This document shows positions 18,331-27,192 of a DNA stretch of 64,000 nt, piece after piece; position 1 is the first letter of the stretch, and each line of letters opens with the position of its first letter. The position numbers and the translations under genes were made by a program. The notes under the pieces were generated by a model. That model did not search any database. It was not told the origin of the DNA and saw nothing but the letters and a program-made list of their open reading frames with translations. The stretch covers positions 1 through 64,000 of the forward strand of contig NZ_BPQS01000016.1 of the NCBI RefSeq assembly GCF_022179385.1, read 5' to 3'. This DNA is from Methylobacterium longum (lineage in GTDB: Bacteria; Pseudomonadota; Alphaproteobacteria; Rhizobiales; Beijerinckiaceae).

Positions 18331-19617
18331 TCACCAGTAGATCTGTAGGCGCGTGATGATCGTGTCGACCGAGAATGACGTGCGGCTGAGGGCGTCAGAT
18401 TGGGTCTCGCTCGGCTGCACGCGCCCATGGATGTAGTTCGCGATCAGGCGCAAATTCGGCTCGGGGTACCAGCTGAGGCCAAGGGTCACATCCCGCTCCG
18501 AACCGGCACGAAAACCTCGAGCGTTAAGGTCGATGCTGCTGTAGCGGGCGGCTACTTCGAAGACACCGATCCCGCCCCGGGAGACCCGCTGCCCCTCCGG
18601 CACGATTACACCCTTGAACGTTGCGTAAGTCGTGCCGCCCTGAGGTGTCATAGTGTAGCTGCGGCCTTTCCCGTTCAGCACTAAGCCCGCCTCGACATAG
18701 CCGCCTTGAAAACTGAGGACCGGCAATGGGCCACCAAGCCCCTCGAACCGCTCAATCTCGGCGTGGATGTACTCGGCTTGGAGCAGCAATGGGCCGTTGC
18801 GGTAGGCAAATTCCGCTCCGATGCGGGTAGCTTGTGCAACGTCGGGCAAGTCGCCGGTGTCGACGAAAGAGCGCGCGAATAACGAGGCTTCGGCTTGTGT
18901 GGAGAGGCTGAAATCGTCGTCGCTCCGAGAGCGACGGCGATAGATGCCAGCAAGCCCTAGATGCAGGATCTCGTCCTCATTCAGGATGGGCGCCACGGTA
19001 GCCCGTGCGGCCACCGCCACTCCGTCGCCGGAGATGCCGTTGCTGGCGGCATTGCCGAACACCCCTGCCGCCGCAGTCCACGCCTGCCCGTGATGCCCGA
19101 TCGCAAAGCCAAACCGGCGGTCCGGCACGAAGGCGTTGGCGAGGGAGCGCTCGGCGAATAGGGTGTCGTTGTTGCTTTGCAGCCATTCGAGGCTGAATGG
19201 CACCTTCATGTTGCCGAGCGTCAGGATCGTATCCGGCAGCCCTTTCCAGGCTACGAAGGCGTCGTTGATCGGCAGAACGGGATCGCTAAAATCGTACTGG
19301 AAGGCGATCACCCAGTCGCGGCCAATTGTGAGTGTCGGTTCGAACCAGGAGCGGCGCACCGCGACATTGTCGGGGAAGGCCTCAGGTAGACCCCGCCGGC
19401 TGAAACCGGCTGCGCCGGCATCGATGTGCAGACGGCCTCCGATATTCAGCGTCACATCCGGGTCAGGGAACGTGAGGGTCAGCCCCTTTTCATCGTAGCG
19501 CAAACGCTCTCCGTAGGGGCCGACCATGCCTTCGAACGTGTCGTTCCCGGCGCTGGCAGGCGGGACGAGAGCGAGGGAGACGGCCAGGAAGGCCGCGGCG
19601 CGGCGCGTTTTGATCAC
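18331..19617 (-). CDS. OprP/OprO-type outer-membrane porin
   Basis: 428 residues with a Sec signal (MIKTRRAAAFLAVSLALVPPASA) and alternating beta strands ending in a C-terminal aromatic (LQIYW), as expected of an outer-membrane barrel. VTLNIGGRLHIDAGAAGF, VAVRRSWFEPTL and GLSWYPEPNLRLIANYIHG match the phosphate-selective porin O/P family, whose members also carry other anions. The start is GTG 19617 with only a weak ribosome binding site. In the island it would admit anionic substrates to the periplasm, where most of the cargo enzymes act. Confidence 0.85.
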   Translation of the reverse strand: MIKTRRAAAFLAVSLALVPPASAGNDTFEGMVGPYGERLRYDEKGLTLTFPDPDVTLNIGGRLHIDAGAAGFSRRGLPEAFPDNVAVRRSWFEPTLTIGRDWVIAFQYDFSDPVLPINDAFVAWKGLPDTILTLGNMKVPFSLEWLQSNNDTLFAERSLANAFVPDRRFGFAIGHHGQAWTAAAGVFGNAASNGISGDGVAVAARATVAPILNEDEILHLGLAGIYRRRSRSDDDFSLSTQAEASLFARSFVDTGDLPDVAQATRIGAEFAYRNGPLLLQAEYIHAEIERFEGLGGPLPVLSFQGGYVEAGLVLNGKGRSYTMTPQGGTTYATFKGVIVPEGQRVSRGGIGVFEVAARYSSIDLNARGFRAGSERDVTLGLSWYPEPNLRLIANYIHGRVQPSETQSDALSRTSFSVDTIITRLQIYW

Positions 19618-20128
19618 GGTGTCAGAGAGCAGTTCGCCACGGCGGCGACAAGCACATGGGCCAACGTAAGCTCAAATCACGACGGTCGTGGCATGGGGGT
19701 CACGTTCCCATACCGTTCGGAACGGTTGAAAAAGGCGGACTTCTCTTGCGTCTCGGTCACGTCGCTGCGGCTGCGAAAGAGGAGCAGGGTGCGGCCACCC
19801 AGAGATCACCTGTAACGTGCAGTAAGCGGTTCGCACTCAGATGCCGTCAGTCGGAGCGGGAGCCATCCACCCCATCTGCTTTCGGGATCCGCACGGCCAC
19901 GCGTGAATGACTGCGCTGGGTTGGTAGGAGCCCGTCCGCTTTTCAGGCCACCCTTCTTCAAAGTGGTCGTTCTGCTTACGGCCAGCATCTGCCACCACGC
20001 ATCGCTCGCGCGAACGTCTCAGATGGGTGGTTTTGCGACCGTCCGCTTTCTGACTGCGGATGCGTTGAAGCGGACATAGGTACGAGGACAGTTCATGCCG
20101 CTCACCCGAGCTGCATTCTAGCTAATAC
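19618..20128. repeat. Intergenic stretch with dispersed repeat copy 4 (19908-20080)
   Basis: 19908-20080 matches the left half of the family: GTGAATGACTGCGCTGGGTTGG, then CCCGTCCGCTTTTCAGGCC, TCAAAGTGGTCGTTCTGCTTACGGCC, and a second GTCCGCTTTC...AAGCGGACAT hairpin near 20040-20077. The rest holds no recognisable gene. The segment separates the porin from the AT-rich Ntn-hydrolase-like gene. Confidence 0.6.
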
Positions 20129-21016
20129 CTAAACGGTCTCAGTAGACACAGGTGTGAAAGTCATAGCCTCGCTACGTAGGGTATCTGGATCCATAATGAA
20201 CCGCTCAATTCGCTCGTAACCCAAACACGGGCGCCCCTGTAGATGAATGCGGCCTTCTTCCTTGGAAGGCCAAAAAATGCCCTGCACTGCGGCGTCCATA
20301 TATTGATATACTTTGACCAGTTGGGGTGGGCCTCCAATTGTTTCGGACCGTCGCGGATCACGCAGCATGTCGCGGATTACCTCAAAGGGCTCCCAATCGA
20401 TCTTAAACGGCATAGACTTGGGGCGAGTTTTGTATATCTCCAGAAATTTCTCACACGCAAGCGGTGCTTGATCGCCCGCAAACGCGATACGTCCAATAAT
20501 CGTACCTCTTCTTGGTTTTCTTGAGGGGCGAAGTGAATATATATCAGGCTCACTTAAATGGACCAAAGTTTGCCCTGGATGCGCGATAAATTTTTGCTGC
20601 TTGCTATCATATCTGATTGACCATATTTCAAAACCTTTCTTAATCCAATCGTAGCCTCCAAATAGGAATTCTGCACCCGGCAACGCGTCAACCACGCCCT
20701 TCAGATGAGGAGAAACTCTAATCTCGGCAGCCATAGAGTCGAATACTTTCAGGGCATGCGATTTGAGTGAGGTCAAATCGAGCGATCTTCTTCGAGCAGG
20801 CGCGTGAGAGTCTATCGCGAGGGCAAGTTGTTGCATCATGGGATATGCGGCGCCGCTGTATCCTGCAAATGCAATCGCGCAGTCACTGCGAGGCAATGTT
20901 AGTATCTTTGGACAAGCGTCGAAATTTCTGCCATCGCCGCTTAATCGACTGTCGCTGACAAATATAAGCTCTTCGCAAGAATTGATAGTACGGATCCAAG
21001 CTGCTGAGATTGTCAT
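20129..21016 (-). CDS. Ntn-hydrolase (proteasome/HslV-like) candidate, AT-rich
   Basis: 295 residues from ATG 21016; an upstream in-frame start at 21061 is possible. After Met removal a Thr (MTISAAWIR) would be N-terminal. FVSDSRLSGDG and DACPKIL then fall where proteasome-type Ntn hydrolases have the active-site Asp and Lys, followed by AIAFAGYSGAAYP. The C-terminal half has no match I know. The DNA is clearly AT-richer than its neighbours, so it came from elsewhere. If correct it is a stand-alone threonine-type amidohydrolase or protease. The assignment rests on motif order only. Confidence 0.5.
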   Translation of the reverse strand: MTISAAWIRTINSCEELIFVSDSRLSGDGRNFDACPKILTLPRSDCAIAFAGYSGAAYPMMQQLALAIDSHAPARRRSLDLTSLKSHALKVFDSMAAEIRVSPHLKGVVDALPGAEFLFGGYDWIKKGFEIWSIRYDSKQQKFIAHPGQTLVHLSEPDIYSLRPSRKPRRGTIIGRIAFAGDQAPLACEKFLEIYKTRPKSMPFKIDWEPFEVIRDMLRDPRRSETIGGPPQLVKVYQYMDAAVQGIFWPSKEEGRIHLQGRPCLGYERIERFIMDPDTLRSEAMTFTPVSTETV

Positions 21017-21162
21017 AAATATCTCTGACGAGTCTAAAACATTTATAGGGTAATAGCACAAGACGTATGAACTCTAGGTAAATCTAGGGCGAGTACCGCT
21101 GCTTTCCCCATGAGCTGAAGTTGCCGGAGGGCCTACGACCGGCCGCTTTGGAGAAGCGCCGA

Positions 21163-21244
21163 TGGCGGCCTGGATGGCTGGGTAGGGTCGATAGGAGGCC
21201 GTCCGCTTTATCGGCAGACCTCCTCCAAAACAGCCATTCCGCTT
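21163..21244 (+). repeat. Dispersed repeat copy 5, left part, cut by IS110
   Basis: CTGGGTAGGGTCGATAGGA, GGCCGTCCGCTTTATCGGC and CCTCCAAAACAGCCATTCC match copies 4 and 11. The match stops abruptly at 21244. The expected continuation (ACGGCCAAA...) reappears at 22613, on the far side of the IS110 element. Confidence 0.65.
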
Positions 21245-21312
21245 TTGATGTTGTGGACGGCTCTCCTCCCGCCTGCGGTAGTCATACAGGCTGAGCCGAA
21301 GGGAGAGCGTCG

Positions 21313-22341
21313 ATGGCAACGATTGTGACGATTGGGTTGGATATCGCCAAATCCGTGTTCCAGATCCACGGGATCGATGCAGCCGGCGCGGTGGTGGTGC
21401 GCCGGAAGCTGTCGCGGGGCCGCGTACTGGCGTACTTCGAGGCTCTGCCGCGCTGCGTGATCGGCTTGGAGGCGTGCAACACTTCGCATCACTGGGCTCG
21501 CGAACTGACTGCATTGGGTCATGACGTGCGGCTGATGCCGGCGCAGTACGTGAAGCCCTACGTCAAGCGGGGCAAGACCGACGCTGCCGACGCCGAGGCG
21601 ATCTGCGAGGCGGTGACGCGGCCGACCATGCGCTTTGTCGCGGTCAAGACGCCCGAGCAGCAGAGCGTGATGATGCTGCATCGGGTGCGGCTGATGCTGA
21701 ACCGGCAGCGCACTCAGCTCTCGAACGCCCTGCGGGCTCACATGGCGGAGTTCGGCGTGGTAGCTCCGGTCGGGCGCGTGGGACTGGAACGCCTGCTTTC
21801 GATCGTCGCCGACTGCGCAGATAAGCGCATCCCCACCGACGCGCGAGTGTGCTTGGAGATGCTGGTGCGCCAGCTCGCTGTGGTGAAGACGCAGGTCTTG
21901 GAGAATGACCGCCGCATCCGTGAGAGCGCCAGAGCCACTGAGGTCGGCCGCCGGCTGATGGCGATCCCCGGCGTCGGGCCGCTGCTCGCCAGTGCCTTCG
22001 TCGCGAGCGTGGCTGATCCGCGTGTGTTCAAGACGGGCCGCGACCTCGCGGCCTGGATCGGGCTCGTGCCGAAGCAGAACTCGAGCGGCGGCAAGGAGCG
22101 GCTCGGTGGCATCTCGCGGGCGGGCAACGGCTATCTGCGTCAGATGCTCGTGGTCGGCGCGATGGCGGTCATCCGCCAAGCGCAGCGGCACGGCAACCGG
22201 CGCGCGTGGCTGCTTCAGTTGCTGGCCCGGCGCGCCACCAAGGTCGCGGCGGTCGCCTTGGCGAACAAGACCGCGCGGATGGTCTGGGCGCTGATGACGA
22301 GCGGAGAAGTCTACCGCGAGCCGGCCGTGACGGCGGCGTAG
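21313..22341 (+). CDS. IS110-family transposase (DEDD recombinase)
   Basis: 342 residues. The N-terminal RuvC-like DEDD domain shows GLDIAKSVFQIHG, CVIGLEACN and GKTDAADAEAICEA. The C-terminal Tnp2 domain shows IPGVGPLLASAF, then SSGGKERLGGISRAGNGYLR with the catalytic Ser region. IS110 transposases act with a bridge RNA encoded by the element. The gene appears intact and follows GAAGGGAGAG. Confidence 0.92.
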   Translation: MATIVTIGLDIAKSVFQIHGIDAAGAVVVRRKLSRGRVLAYFEALPRCVIGLEACNTSHHWARELTALGHDVRLMPAQYVKPYVKRGKTDAADAEAICEAVTRPTMRFVAVKTPEQQSVMMLHRVRLMLNRQRTQLSNALRAHMAEFGVVAPVGRVGLERLLSIVADCADKRIPTDARVCLEMLVRQLAVVKTQVLENDRRIRESARATEVGRRLMAIPGVGPLLASAFVASVADPRVFKTGRDLAAWIGLVPKQNSSGGKERLGGISRAGNGYLRQMLVVGAMAVIRQAQRHGNRRAWLLQLLARRATKVAAVALANKTARMVWALMTSGEVYREPAVTAA

Positions 22342-22612
22342 AGATCCGGCGGCCGGGGAGCGGCGCCGACGAGGTTGGGAAGGGCGAACAGGAGCTGATG
22401 CACGAAGCCGGTCAATACCGCCGGAACAGGAAAACCCAGTCTGGCCGATGCACTTCGAGTGCGTGCTTTTGGTCGGGACCTGATCCGCGCGAAAGGCATC
22501 ATGGCCAGCGGCGCATGTGAGAGCCGCACCACAGGCCGAACACATGGCCGCACCGACCAGCAGATTGCAGCAGCCTCAAAGAAACCCCTTGCCAACGGAG
22601 AGCCGTCCACAC
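22342..22612 (+). ncRNA. Predicted IS110 bridge-RNA region
   Basis: This 271-bp noncoding tail lies between the transposase stop and the deduced element end. In IS1111-type members of the IS110 family a structured bridge RNA is encoded in this place and guides target choice. GC-rich self-complementary stretches are present (for example GCACTTCGAGTGC near 22448). The exact ends cannot be read from sequence. Confidence 0.4.
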
Positions 22613-22709
22613 ACGGCCAAATCCAGCCGGCCGCTTCCCGTCCGAACGCGTCGACCCTCATCGCTACCGCGCACTGTCAGCTCGGTAGCGGCAAGCTGTG
22701 TGTGCGAGG

Positions 22710-24002
22710 CTAAACGCTTTCCCTAAACGGCAGAGCCGACCAGCCTGCGAACACCGCGTCCCGTCCCATGCACTCCTCGATCCGCAGCATCTCGTTCCAC
22801 TTGGCCATGCGCTCAGACCGGGAGAAGGAACCAACCTTGAACTGACCTGCATCCCAGCCGACCGCCAGATGCGCGATGGTGGTGTCTTCCGTCTCGCCGG
22901 AGCGGGCCGACACGATCGTGCCGAAGCCGGCTTCGCGCCCGGCGAGTAGGGCGGCGTGGGTCTCCGTGACGGTGCCCGCTTGGTTCGGCTTGATCAAAAC
23001 CGCATTGGCCGAGCAATCGCGGGCGGCCCGCCTCACACGCTCCGCGTCGGTCACCAGGAAATCATCACCGATGATCTGGCATCGCTGGCCGAAGCGCTCC
23101 GTGAACGCCCGAAACCCCTCGGTATCGTCTTCGGCCACGGGATCTTCGACCGACGCGATCGGATACGCCAGCAGCCAGCTGCCGAGCATGTCGATCAGTT
23201 GGCCCGTATCCAGCTTTCGGTCGTCGAGCGCCAGAGCATAGACGCCGGCTTCGCCGAACTCGGATGCCGCGACATCCAGCGAGATTGCCACGTCGCCGCC
23301 CGGTTTGAAGCCCGCGGCTTCGATCGCCAGCACGAGGGTGTCCAGCGCCTCCTCGTTGGAGGCGAAGACAGGCCAGTACCCGCCCTCGTCGGCCACGCCC
23401 TGGAGCTTGCCGGCCTTGCGCATCAAGCCCCCGGCTGCACGGTAGATCTCGGCCGTCCAGTCCAGGGCCTCGGCGAAGGAGGCGGCACCGGGGCACATCA
23501 CCATGAAGTCCTGAACGTCGACGCGCCGTTCGGCATGGGCGCCACCCCCGAAGATCTGGATCTCCGGGAGGGGGATGCGCACCCGCCGCGAGCCGGCCAG
23601 AAGCTTCCAGACCGGAAGGCCGACGGCGCTGGCACGGGCTTGCAGCGCGGCCATGGAGGTCGCGACGAGGGCATTGCCGCCCAGACGCGACTTGTCAGGC
23701 GTGCCGTCCAGAGCGATCATCGCCGCGTCGACGGCCGGAAGGTCGCCGGCGTTCATCCCGACCAGGGTCTGGGCAATCGGTCCGTTCACGTTGCCGATCG
23801 CGCGGCGCACGTCGAGTCCGCCGAAGGCCTCGCCCGCATCGCGCAGATCGACCGCCTCACCCGAGCCGGTGGACGCGCCCGCAGGCGCGATCGCGCGCCC
23901 GACGACTCGTTCGCACAGCGTGACCTCGACCTCGACGGTCGGGCGACCCCTTGAGTCCCAAACCCGGCGTCCGTGAACGCCCGTGATGGTCGCATCGTTC
24001 AC
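22710..24002 (-). CDS. Divergent enolase-family protein
   Basis: 430 residues, the full enolase length. Start GTG 24002 overlaps the kinase stop (GTGA) and has GAAGGAG 8 nt upstream. Most enolase active-site elements are kept: GASTG, GGAHA, ADEGG (Glu206), the metal ligands in SLDVAASEF, SVEDP and GDDFLVT, LIKPNQ (Lys338) and QFKVGS (Lys389). Two key positions differ: QEFM is QDFM (Asp165, yeast Glu168) and SHRSGETED is SARSGETED (Ala366, yeast His373). It is therefore probably not the housekeeping enolase. The coupled kinase suggests dehydration of a different phosphorylated acid. Confidence 0.85.
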   Translation of the reverse strand: MNDATITGVHGRRVWDSRGRPTVEVEVTLCERVVGRAIAPAGASTGSGEAVDLRDAGEAFGGLDVRRAIGNVNGPIAQTLVGMNAGDLPAVDAAMIALDGTPDKSRLGGNALVATSMAALQARASAVGLPVWKLLAGSRRVRIPLPEIQIFGGGAHAERRVDVQDFMVMCPGAASFAEALDWTAEIYRAAGGLMRKAGKLQGVADEGGYWPVFASNEEALDTLVLAIEAAGFKPGGDVAISLDVAASEFGEAGVYALALDDRKLDTGQLIDMLGSWLLAYPIASVEDPVAEDDTEGFRAFTERFGQRCQIIGDDFLVTDAERVRRAARDCSANAVLIKPNQAGTVTETHAALLAGREAGFGTIVSARSGETEDTTIAHLAVGWDAGQFKVGSFSRSERMAKWNEMLRIEECMGRDAVFAGWSALPFRESV

Positions 24003-25024
24003 GGCAGGATCTCCTTCGCCCACTGGTCACGGATGTGGGACAGGCGCTTTGGACGGCTCGCGATCAGGTGACGGGCCACCCGCCTGACGCGCTCCCGATC
24101 GGCCTCCGTGGTGATGTACTCGGCGGGCGACTTGCCATCGATGCGGCCGAGGAACAGTGCGGGCAGAAGCCGCGCGGCACGCGCCTCCACGGCTTCGGGT
24201 GGCTCCCACCCGACGCCGGAGATGTAGGCGGCCGCCAGGGCATCGAAGGAGGCGAGGTACTGCGCCGCGTGCTGCCGCTTCCAGACGCACTTGAGGAGGA
24301 GGTGATTGAGGCAGAAGGCCAGGTCGAAGGCTGGCTCGCCGTACCAGGCGCACTCGGCATCGAGCAGCACGGGGCCGGCTGGGCCAGCGAGGATGTTCTT
24401 CGGACTGACGTCGCCGTGCACCAGGGCCAGCTTGCGCCGGAGCGTATCCCGGGACAGCGCACAGAGCTCCTCTGCGAGGTCGCCGTGCCGCCTCGCGGTC
24501 GCCTCGAGGTAGGGTTCCAGGCGGATGGCGTGGAACGTCTCATCGTTGGAGAAGCGGCGCGCGACCTCTGCCGATCGCGCGGTCGCCTCGTGAATAGCCA
24601 CGACAGCCTGGCCGACCGCCGCGGCGAAGCCCGCGCTGACCCGGCCGTCGCGGAGCTCGTTCTTCCAGATTGAATGGTGTGCTGGGTCTAGATAGGTCAT
24701 CGCGAACAAGCCTAGGGCGGGATCGTGTGCGAGGATGTCCGGCACGGCCTGTGGGACGGCACGCTGCGCCTCGATGAACCAACCCACCTCGCTGGCGTTG
24801 CGCGAGACCGGGGCGTTCCATTCCTGCGCGACACGCAGACGGGCTAGCGCTTTCTTGACGACGAATGTGCGCTCGCCGACCTCCACCCGGAAGATGTCCG
24901 ACGCCACCCCGCCAGTGAGAGGCACGAGTTGCACCCCTTCGCCGGGCTTAACCAGTCCCGACCGGTTGAGGAACTCGCTCAACGCTGGATCGGCCACGGC
25001 TGGCGACGTCGCGCTGACACTCAT
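23999..25024 (-). CDS. APH-fold small-molecule kinase
   Basis: 341 residues in the aminoglycoside phosphotransferase/choline kinase fold. It shows an ATP-binding Lys in FVVKKAL (about 57), the catalytic loop LVHGDVSPKN (His203-Asp205, Asn210) and the metal motif LLDAECAWYGEPAFDLAF (Asp about 222). The family phosphorylates hydroxyl groups of sugars, amino alcohols and acids, not only antibiotics. ATG 25024 starts a typical N-terminus. It is translationally coupled to the divergent enolase, so its product is probably that enzyme's substrate. I see no reason to call it a resistance gene. Confidence 0.82.
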   Translation of the reverse strand: MSVSATSPAVADPALSEFLNRSGLVKPGEGVQLVPLTGGVASDIFRVEVGERTFVVKKALARLRVAQEWNAPVSRNASEVGWFIEAQRAVPQAVPDILAHDPALGLFAMTYLDPAHHSIWKNELRDGRVSAGFAAAVGQAVVAIHEATARSAEVARRFSNDETFHAIRLEPYLEATARRHGDLAEELCALSRDTLRRKLALVHGDVSPKNILAGPAGPVLLDAECAWYGEPAFDLAFCLNHLLLKCVWKRQHAAQYLASFDALAAAYISGVGWEPPEAVEARAARLLPALFLGRIDGKSPAEYITTEADRERVRRVARHLIASRPKRLSHIRDQWAKEILP

Positions 25025-25421
25025 GCCGAGCCTCACCCTCACCGGCGTCCGAACAGAACGCGCATTCGACGCTACGCTGCTTCGCAAGCTCGCACCACGA
25101 GCGCATTTCCAGACAGTGCCGCGCTGGCGGGCAGCAATGCGTTCCGCACGTGCTCCTGCCGGCCCCCGGCCTCGGCGCGGCGCAGGCGATCGAAGTATCC
25201 GCCAGTGACCCACATCGCCGCGTCCACGCATGCGGCGAGCCAAGCCTGGGTGCGGTTAGCCTGGCCCATATTGTCGGGTAGGCCAGGTAGATGTCTGGTT
25301 TCCTGCATCGTCTGCCCGAAACCAACCTAACAACTTTCGGCCGACCTAAGTCATCGCTCCACGCCTGCGTGAGCGTCGCAGATGGGTGGTTTTCGGCTGC
25401 TTCGCTTCTGGACAATGCTGA
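25025..25421. repeat. Intergenic stretch with dispersed repeat copy 6 (25326-25420)
   Basis: ACAACTTTCGGCCGACCTAA, then GATGGGTGGTTTTCGGCTGC and TTCGCTTCTGGAC, match parts of the repeat family; copy 4 shares the GATGGGTGGTTTT block. The remainder (25025-25325) holds only antisense or short frames with no support. Confidence 0.5.
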
Positions 25422-25964
25422 TCAGGGCTTCACATCCGGCCTCGGGTCCGGAACGAAGCCGTCCCGGTTCGGCATGCGGATAGCCGCGAGCGATTTCGCG
25501 TCGAACACGGCGTTCTCCACCGCGAGCCCGTTCAGGTAGAGGACGTAGCCCGAGACTGCATAGACGTCGCCGTCACTGAGCGATTGCGGGGCGTTCATCG
25601 GCATCGCCCTGCGGATGTAGTCGAACAGGGTCGGCGCGTAGGGCCAGAAGCTGCCGACCGTCTTGACGGGCTTGGCCGAGGCCAGCGTGCCCTGACCACC
25701 GGCAAGTTGCTCGCCGGTGTCGCCTTCCCCCTTCTGCCCGTGGCAGGAAGCACATTGCGCCTCGAACACCTCGCGGCCGTGGGCGACGCTGCCGTGGCCC
25801 GCCGGGAGCTTCCGGCCGTCGCGGTCGATGTCGATGTTCCAGGCGGCGATCTCGGCCTCCGTCGCCGGGCGGCCGATCTCGAAGCGCTCGGCCCCCAGCG
25901 CGCTTCCAGCGATATCAACGAGGAGGAGGGTAGCCGCGAAGGCGCGGAACTCACGCGTAGCCAT
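25422..25964 (-). CDS. Periplasmic c-type cytochrome, SoxD/SorB-like
   Basis: About 180 residues with a Sec signal (FRAFAATLLLVDIAGSALGA) and one haem-binding motif CASCH. Downstream are MPMNAPQSLSDGDVYAVSGYVLYLNG, with a likely axial Met, features of the cytochrome partner of sulfite dehydrogenases. It would take electrons from the SoxC-like subunit and pass them to the respiratory chain. ATG 25964 gives the best signal peptide and overlaps the upstream gene by 14 bp; ATG 25979 is an alternative. Confidence 0.85.
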   Translation of the reverse strand: MATREFRAFAATLLLVDIAGSALGAERFEIGRPATEAEIAAWNIDIDRDGRKLPAGHGSVAHGREVFEAQCASCHGQKGEGDTGEQLAGGQGTLASAKPVKTVGSFWPYAPTLFDYIRRAMPMNAPQSLSDGDVYAVSGYVLYLNGLAVENAVFDAKSLAAIRMPNRDGFVPDPRPDVKP

Positions 25965-27192
25965 TGGCGACCTCGCCATCCGCCGCGATGCGCCAAGGCA
26001 CGACCGCGTTGTTGTGGTAGAAGGACTTGAGACCGCGCACCGCCGTCAGATCCTCGAAGCTCGGCTGCACGTAGCCGGTCTCGTCAATGGCTCGGCTCGC
26101 GATAGTTGTCGGCGTGCCGTCCCAGGTCCAGGACAGGCGGAACCGGGTCAGGGCCCGGTTCAGCACCGGCTCCTGGAGCATCGCCTCCTGCCAGGTCTTG
26201 CCCCCGTCAGTCGTGACCTGCACACCTCGGATTCGGCCGCGCCCGGTCCAGGCGATGCCGGTGATCTCGTGGAAGCCGGCGGTGATCCTCTGGGTGCCGG
26301 AGGGCCGGGTGATGATCGACTTCGCCTCCATCACGAAGGTGAATTGCCGCGCAGTGCCGTCCGGCATCAGGTCGGTGTACTTGGAGGTCTCCTCGCGGGA
26401 ATAGGCCGGCTCCGCGCTCACGTTGAGGCGGCGCAGCCACTTCACGTTCATGTTGCCCTCGAAGCCGGGCAGTAACACCCGCAGCGGGTAACCCTGTTGC
26501 GGGCGCAGCCGCTCGCCGTTCTGGCTGTAGACCAGCAGCGCGTCGTCGAGACATTTCGCGAGGGGTATGCTGCGGGTGAGGGCGGCGGCATCCGCGCCCT
26601 CGGCTACGACCCATTGGGCCTCCGGCCTGAGCCCGGCTTCCCGCAGAACCGTCGCCAGACGCACTCCAGTCCATTCGGCGCAGCTGACGAGCCCGACGAG
26701 ATCCGAGGCGGTCTTGCCCTTGATCGCCTCGAAGCCCGGATTGCCCGAGCATTCCAAGAAGTAGATGTGCGACTCGGACGGGAAACGTCGGATGTCCTCC
26801 ATGGTGAGGATCAGGGGTCGCTCCACCAGCCCGTGGATCAGCAGCCGGTGCTTGGCGGGGTCGATGTCCGGGATACCGCCATGGTGGCGTTCGTAGAACA
26901 GGCCGTTCGGTGTGAGGATCCCGTCGAGATCCTGCAGGGGCGAACGGCTCGAAGCCGAGGTATATTGCTTCAGCCCCTTCGGCACGTTGCGGGTAAGCCC
27001 CGCCTCGAAGCGCGAGGGGGTGCCGTAGGTTTGGCTGCCGACATCCGCACCGGGCGCCCTCATCCAGTCAGGGATGCCAGGCGGCGCCGCCTCTTCCGCG
27101 TGAGCGGTGCCGGCCACCGCGCCTACGGCCGCCGCCGCGCTCTGGACGAGAAAGCGCCGCCGGGCGGGGATCGTCGTGTCGTTGTCGCTCAT
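25951..27192 (-). CDS. soxC: SoxC-like molybdopterin sulfite dehydrogenase
   Basis: 413 residues with a Tat signal (ARRRFLVQSAAAAVGAVAGTAHA). The molybdenum-ligand Cys148 lies in FLECSGN, followed by the SUOX-fold segments GVRLATVLREAGL, GYPLRVLLPGFEGNMNVKWLRR and a C-terminal dimerisation domain with GVQVTTDGGKTW. Family members oxidise sulfite, or sulfur bound to SoxYZ. No soxXYZAB genes are in the window, so a stand-alone periplasmic sulfite dehydrogenase with the overlapping cytochrome is the likelier role. It may detoxify sulfite released by cargo catabolism. Confidence 0.88.
   Translation of the reverse strand: MSDNDTTIPARRRFLVQSAAAAVGAVAGTAHAEEAAPPGIPDWMRAPGADVGSQTYGTPSRFEAGLTRNVPKGLKQYTSASSRSPLQDLDGILTPNGLFYERHHGGIPDIDPAKHRLLIHGLVERPLILTMEDIRRFPSESHIYFLECSGNPGFEAIKGKTASDLVGLVSCAEWTGVRLATVLREAGLRPEAQWVVAEGADAAALTRSIPLAKCLDDALLVYSQNGERLRPQQGYPLRVLLPGFEGNMNVKWLRRLNVSAEPAYSREETSKYTDLMPDGTARQFTFVMEAKSIITRPSGTQRITAGFHEITGIAWTGRGRIRGVQVTTDGGKTWQEAMLQEPVLNRALTRFRLSWTWDGTPTTIASRAIDETGYVQPSFEDLTAVRGLKSFYHNNAVVPWRIAADGEVANGYA

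Larger units (their letters stand above)
21245..22612 (+). mobile_element. IS110-family insertion sequence (IS1111-like layout)
   Basis: The boundaries are deduced from the interruption of repeat copy 5: left half to 21244, right half from 22613. That gives about 1368 bp, normal for IS110. There are no clear terminal inverted repeats, as usual for this family. Noncoding DNA is 68 bp upstream and 271 bp downstream of the transposase, the IS1111-type arrangement in which the bridge RNA is encoded downstream. Confidence 0.65.

Noticed and set aside
23999..25024. Aminoglycoside resistance gene
   Set aside because: The APH fold is shared by many metabolic kinases; coupling to an enolase-like gene favours metabolism.
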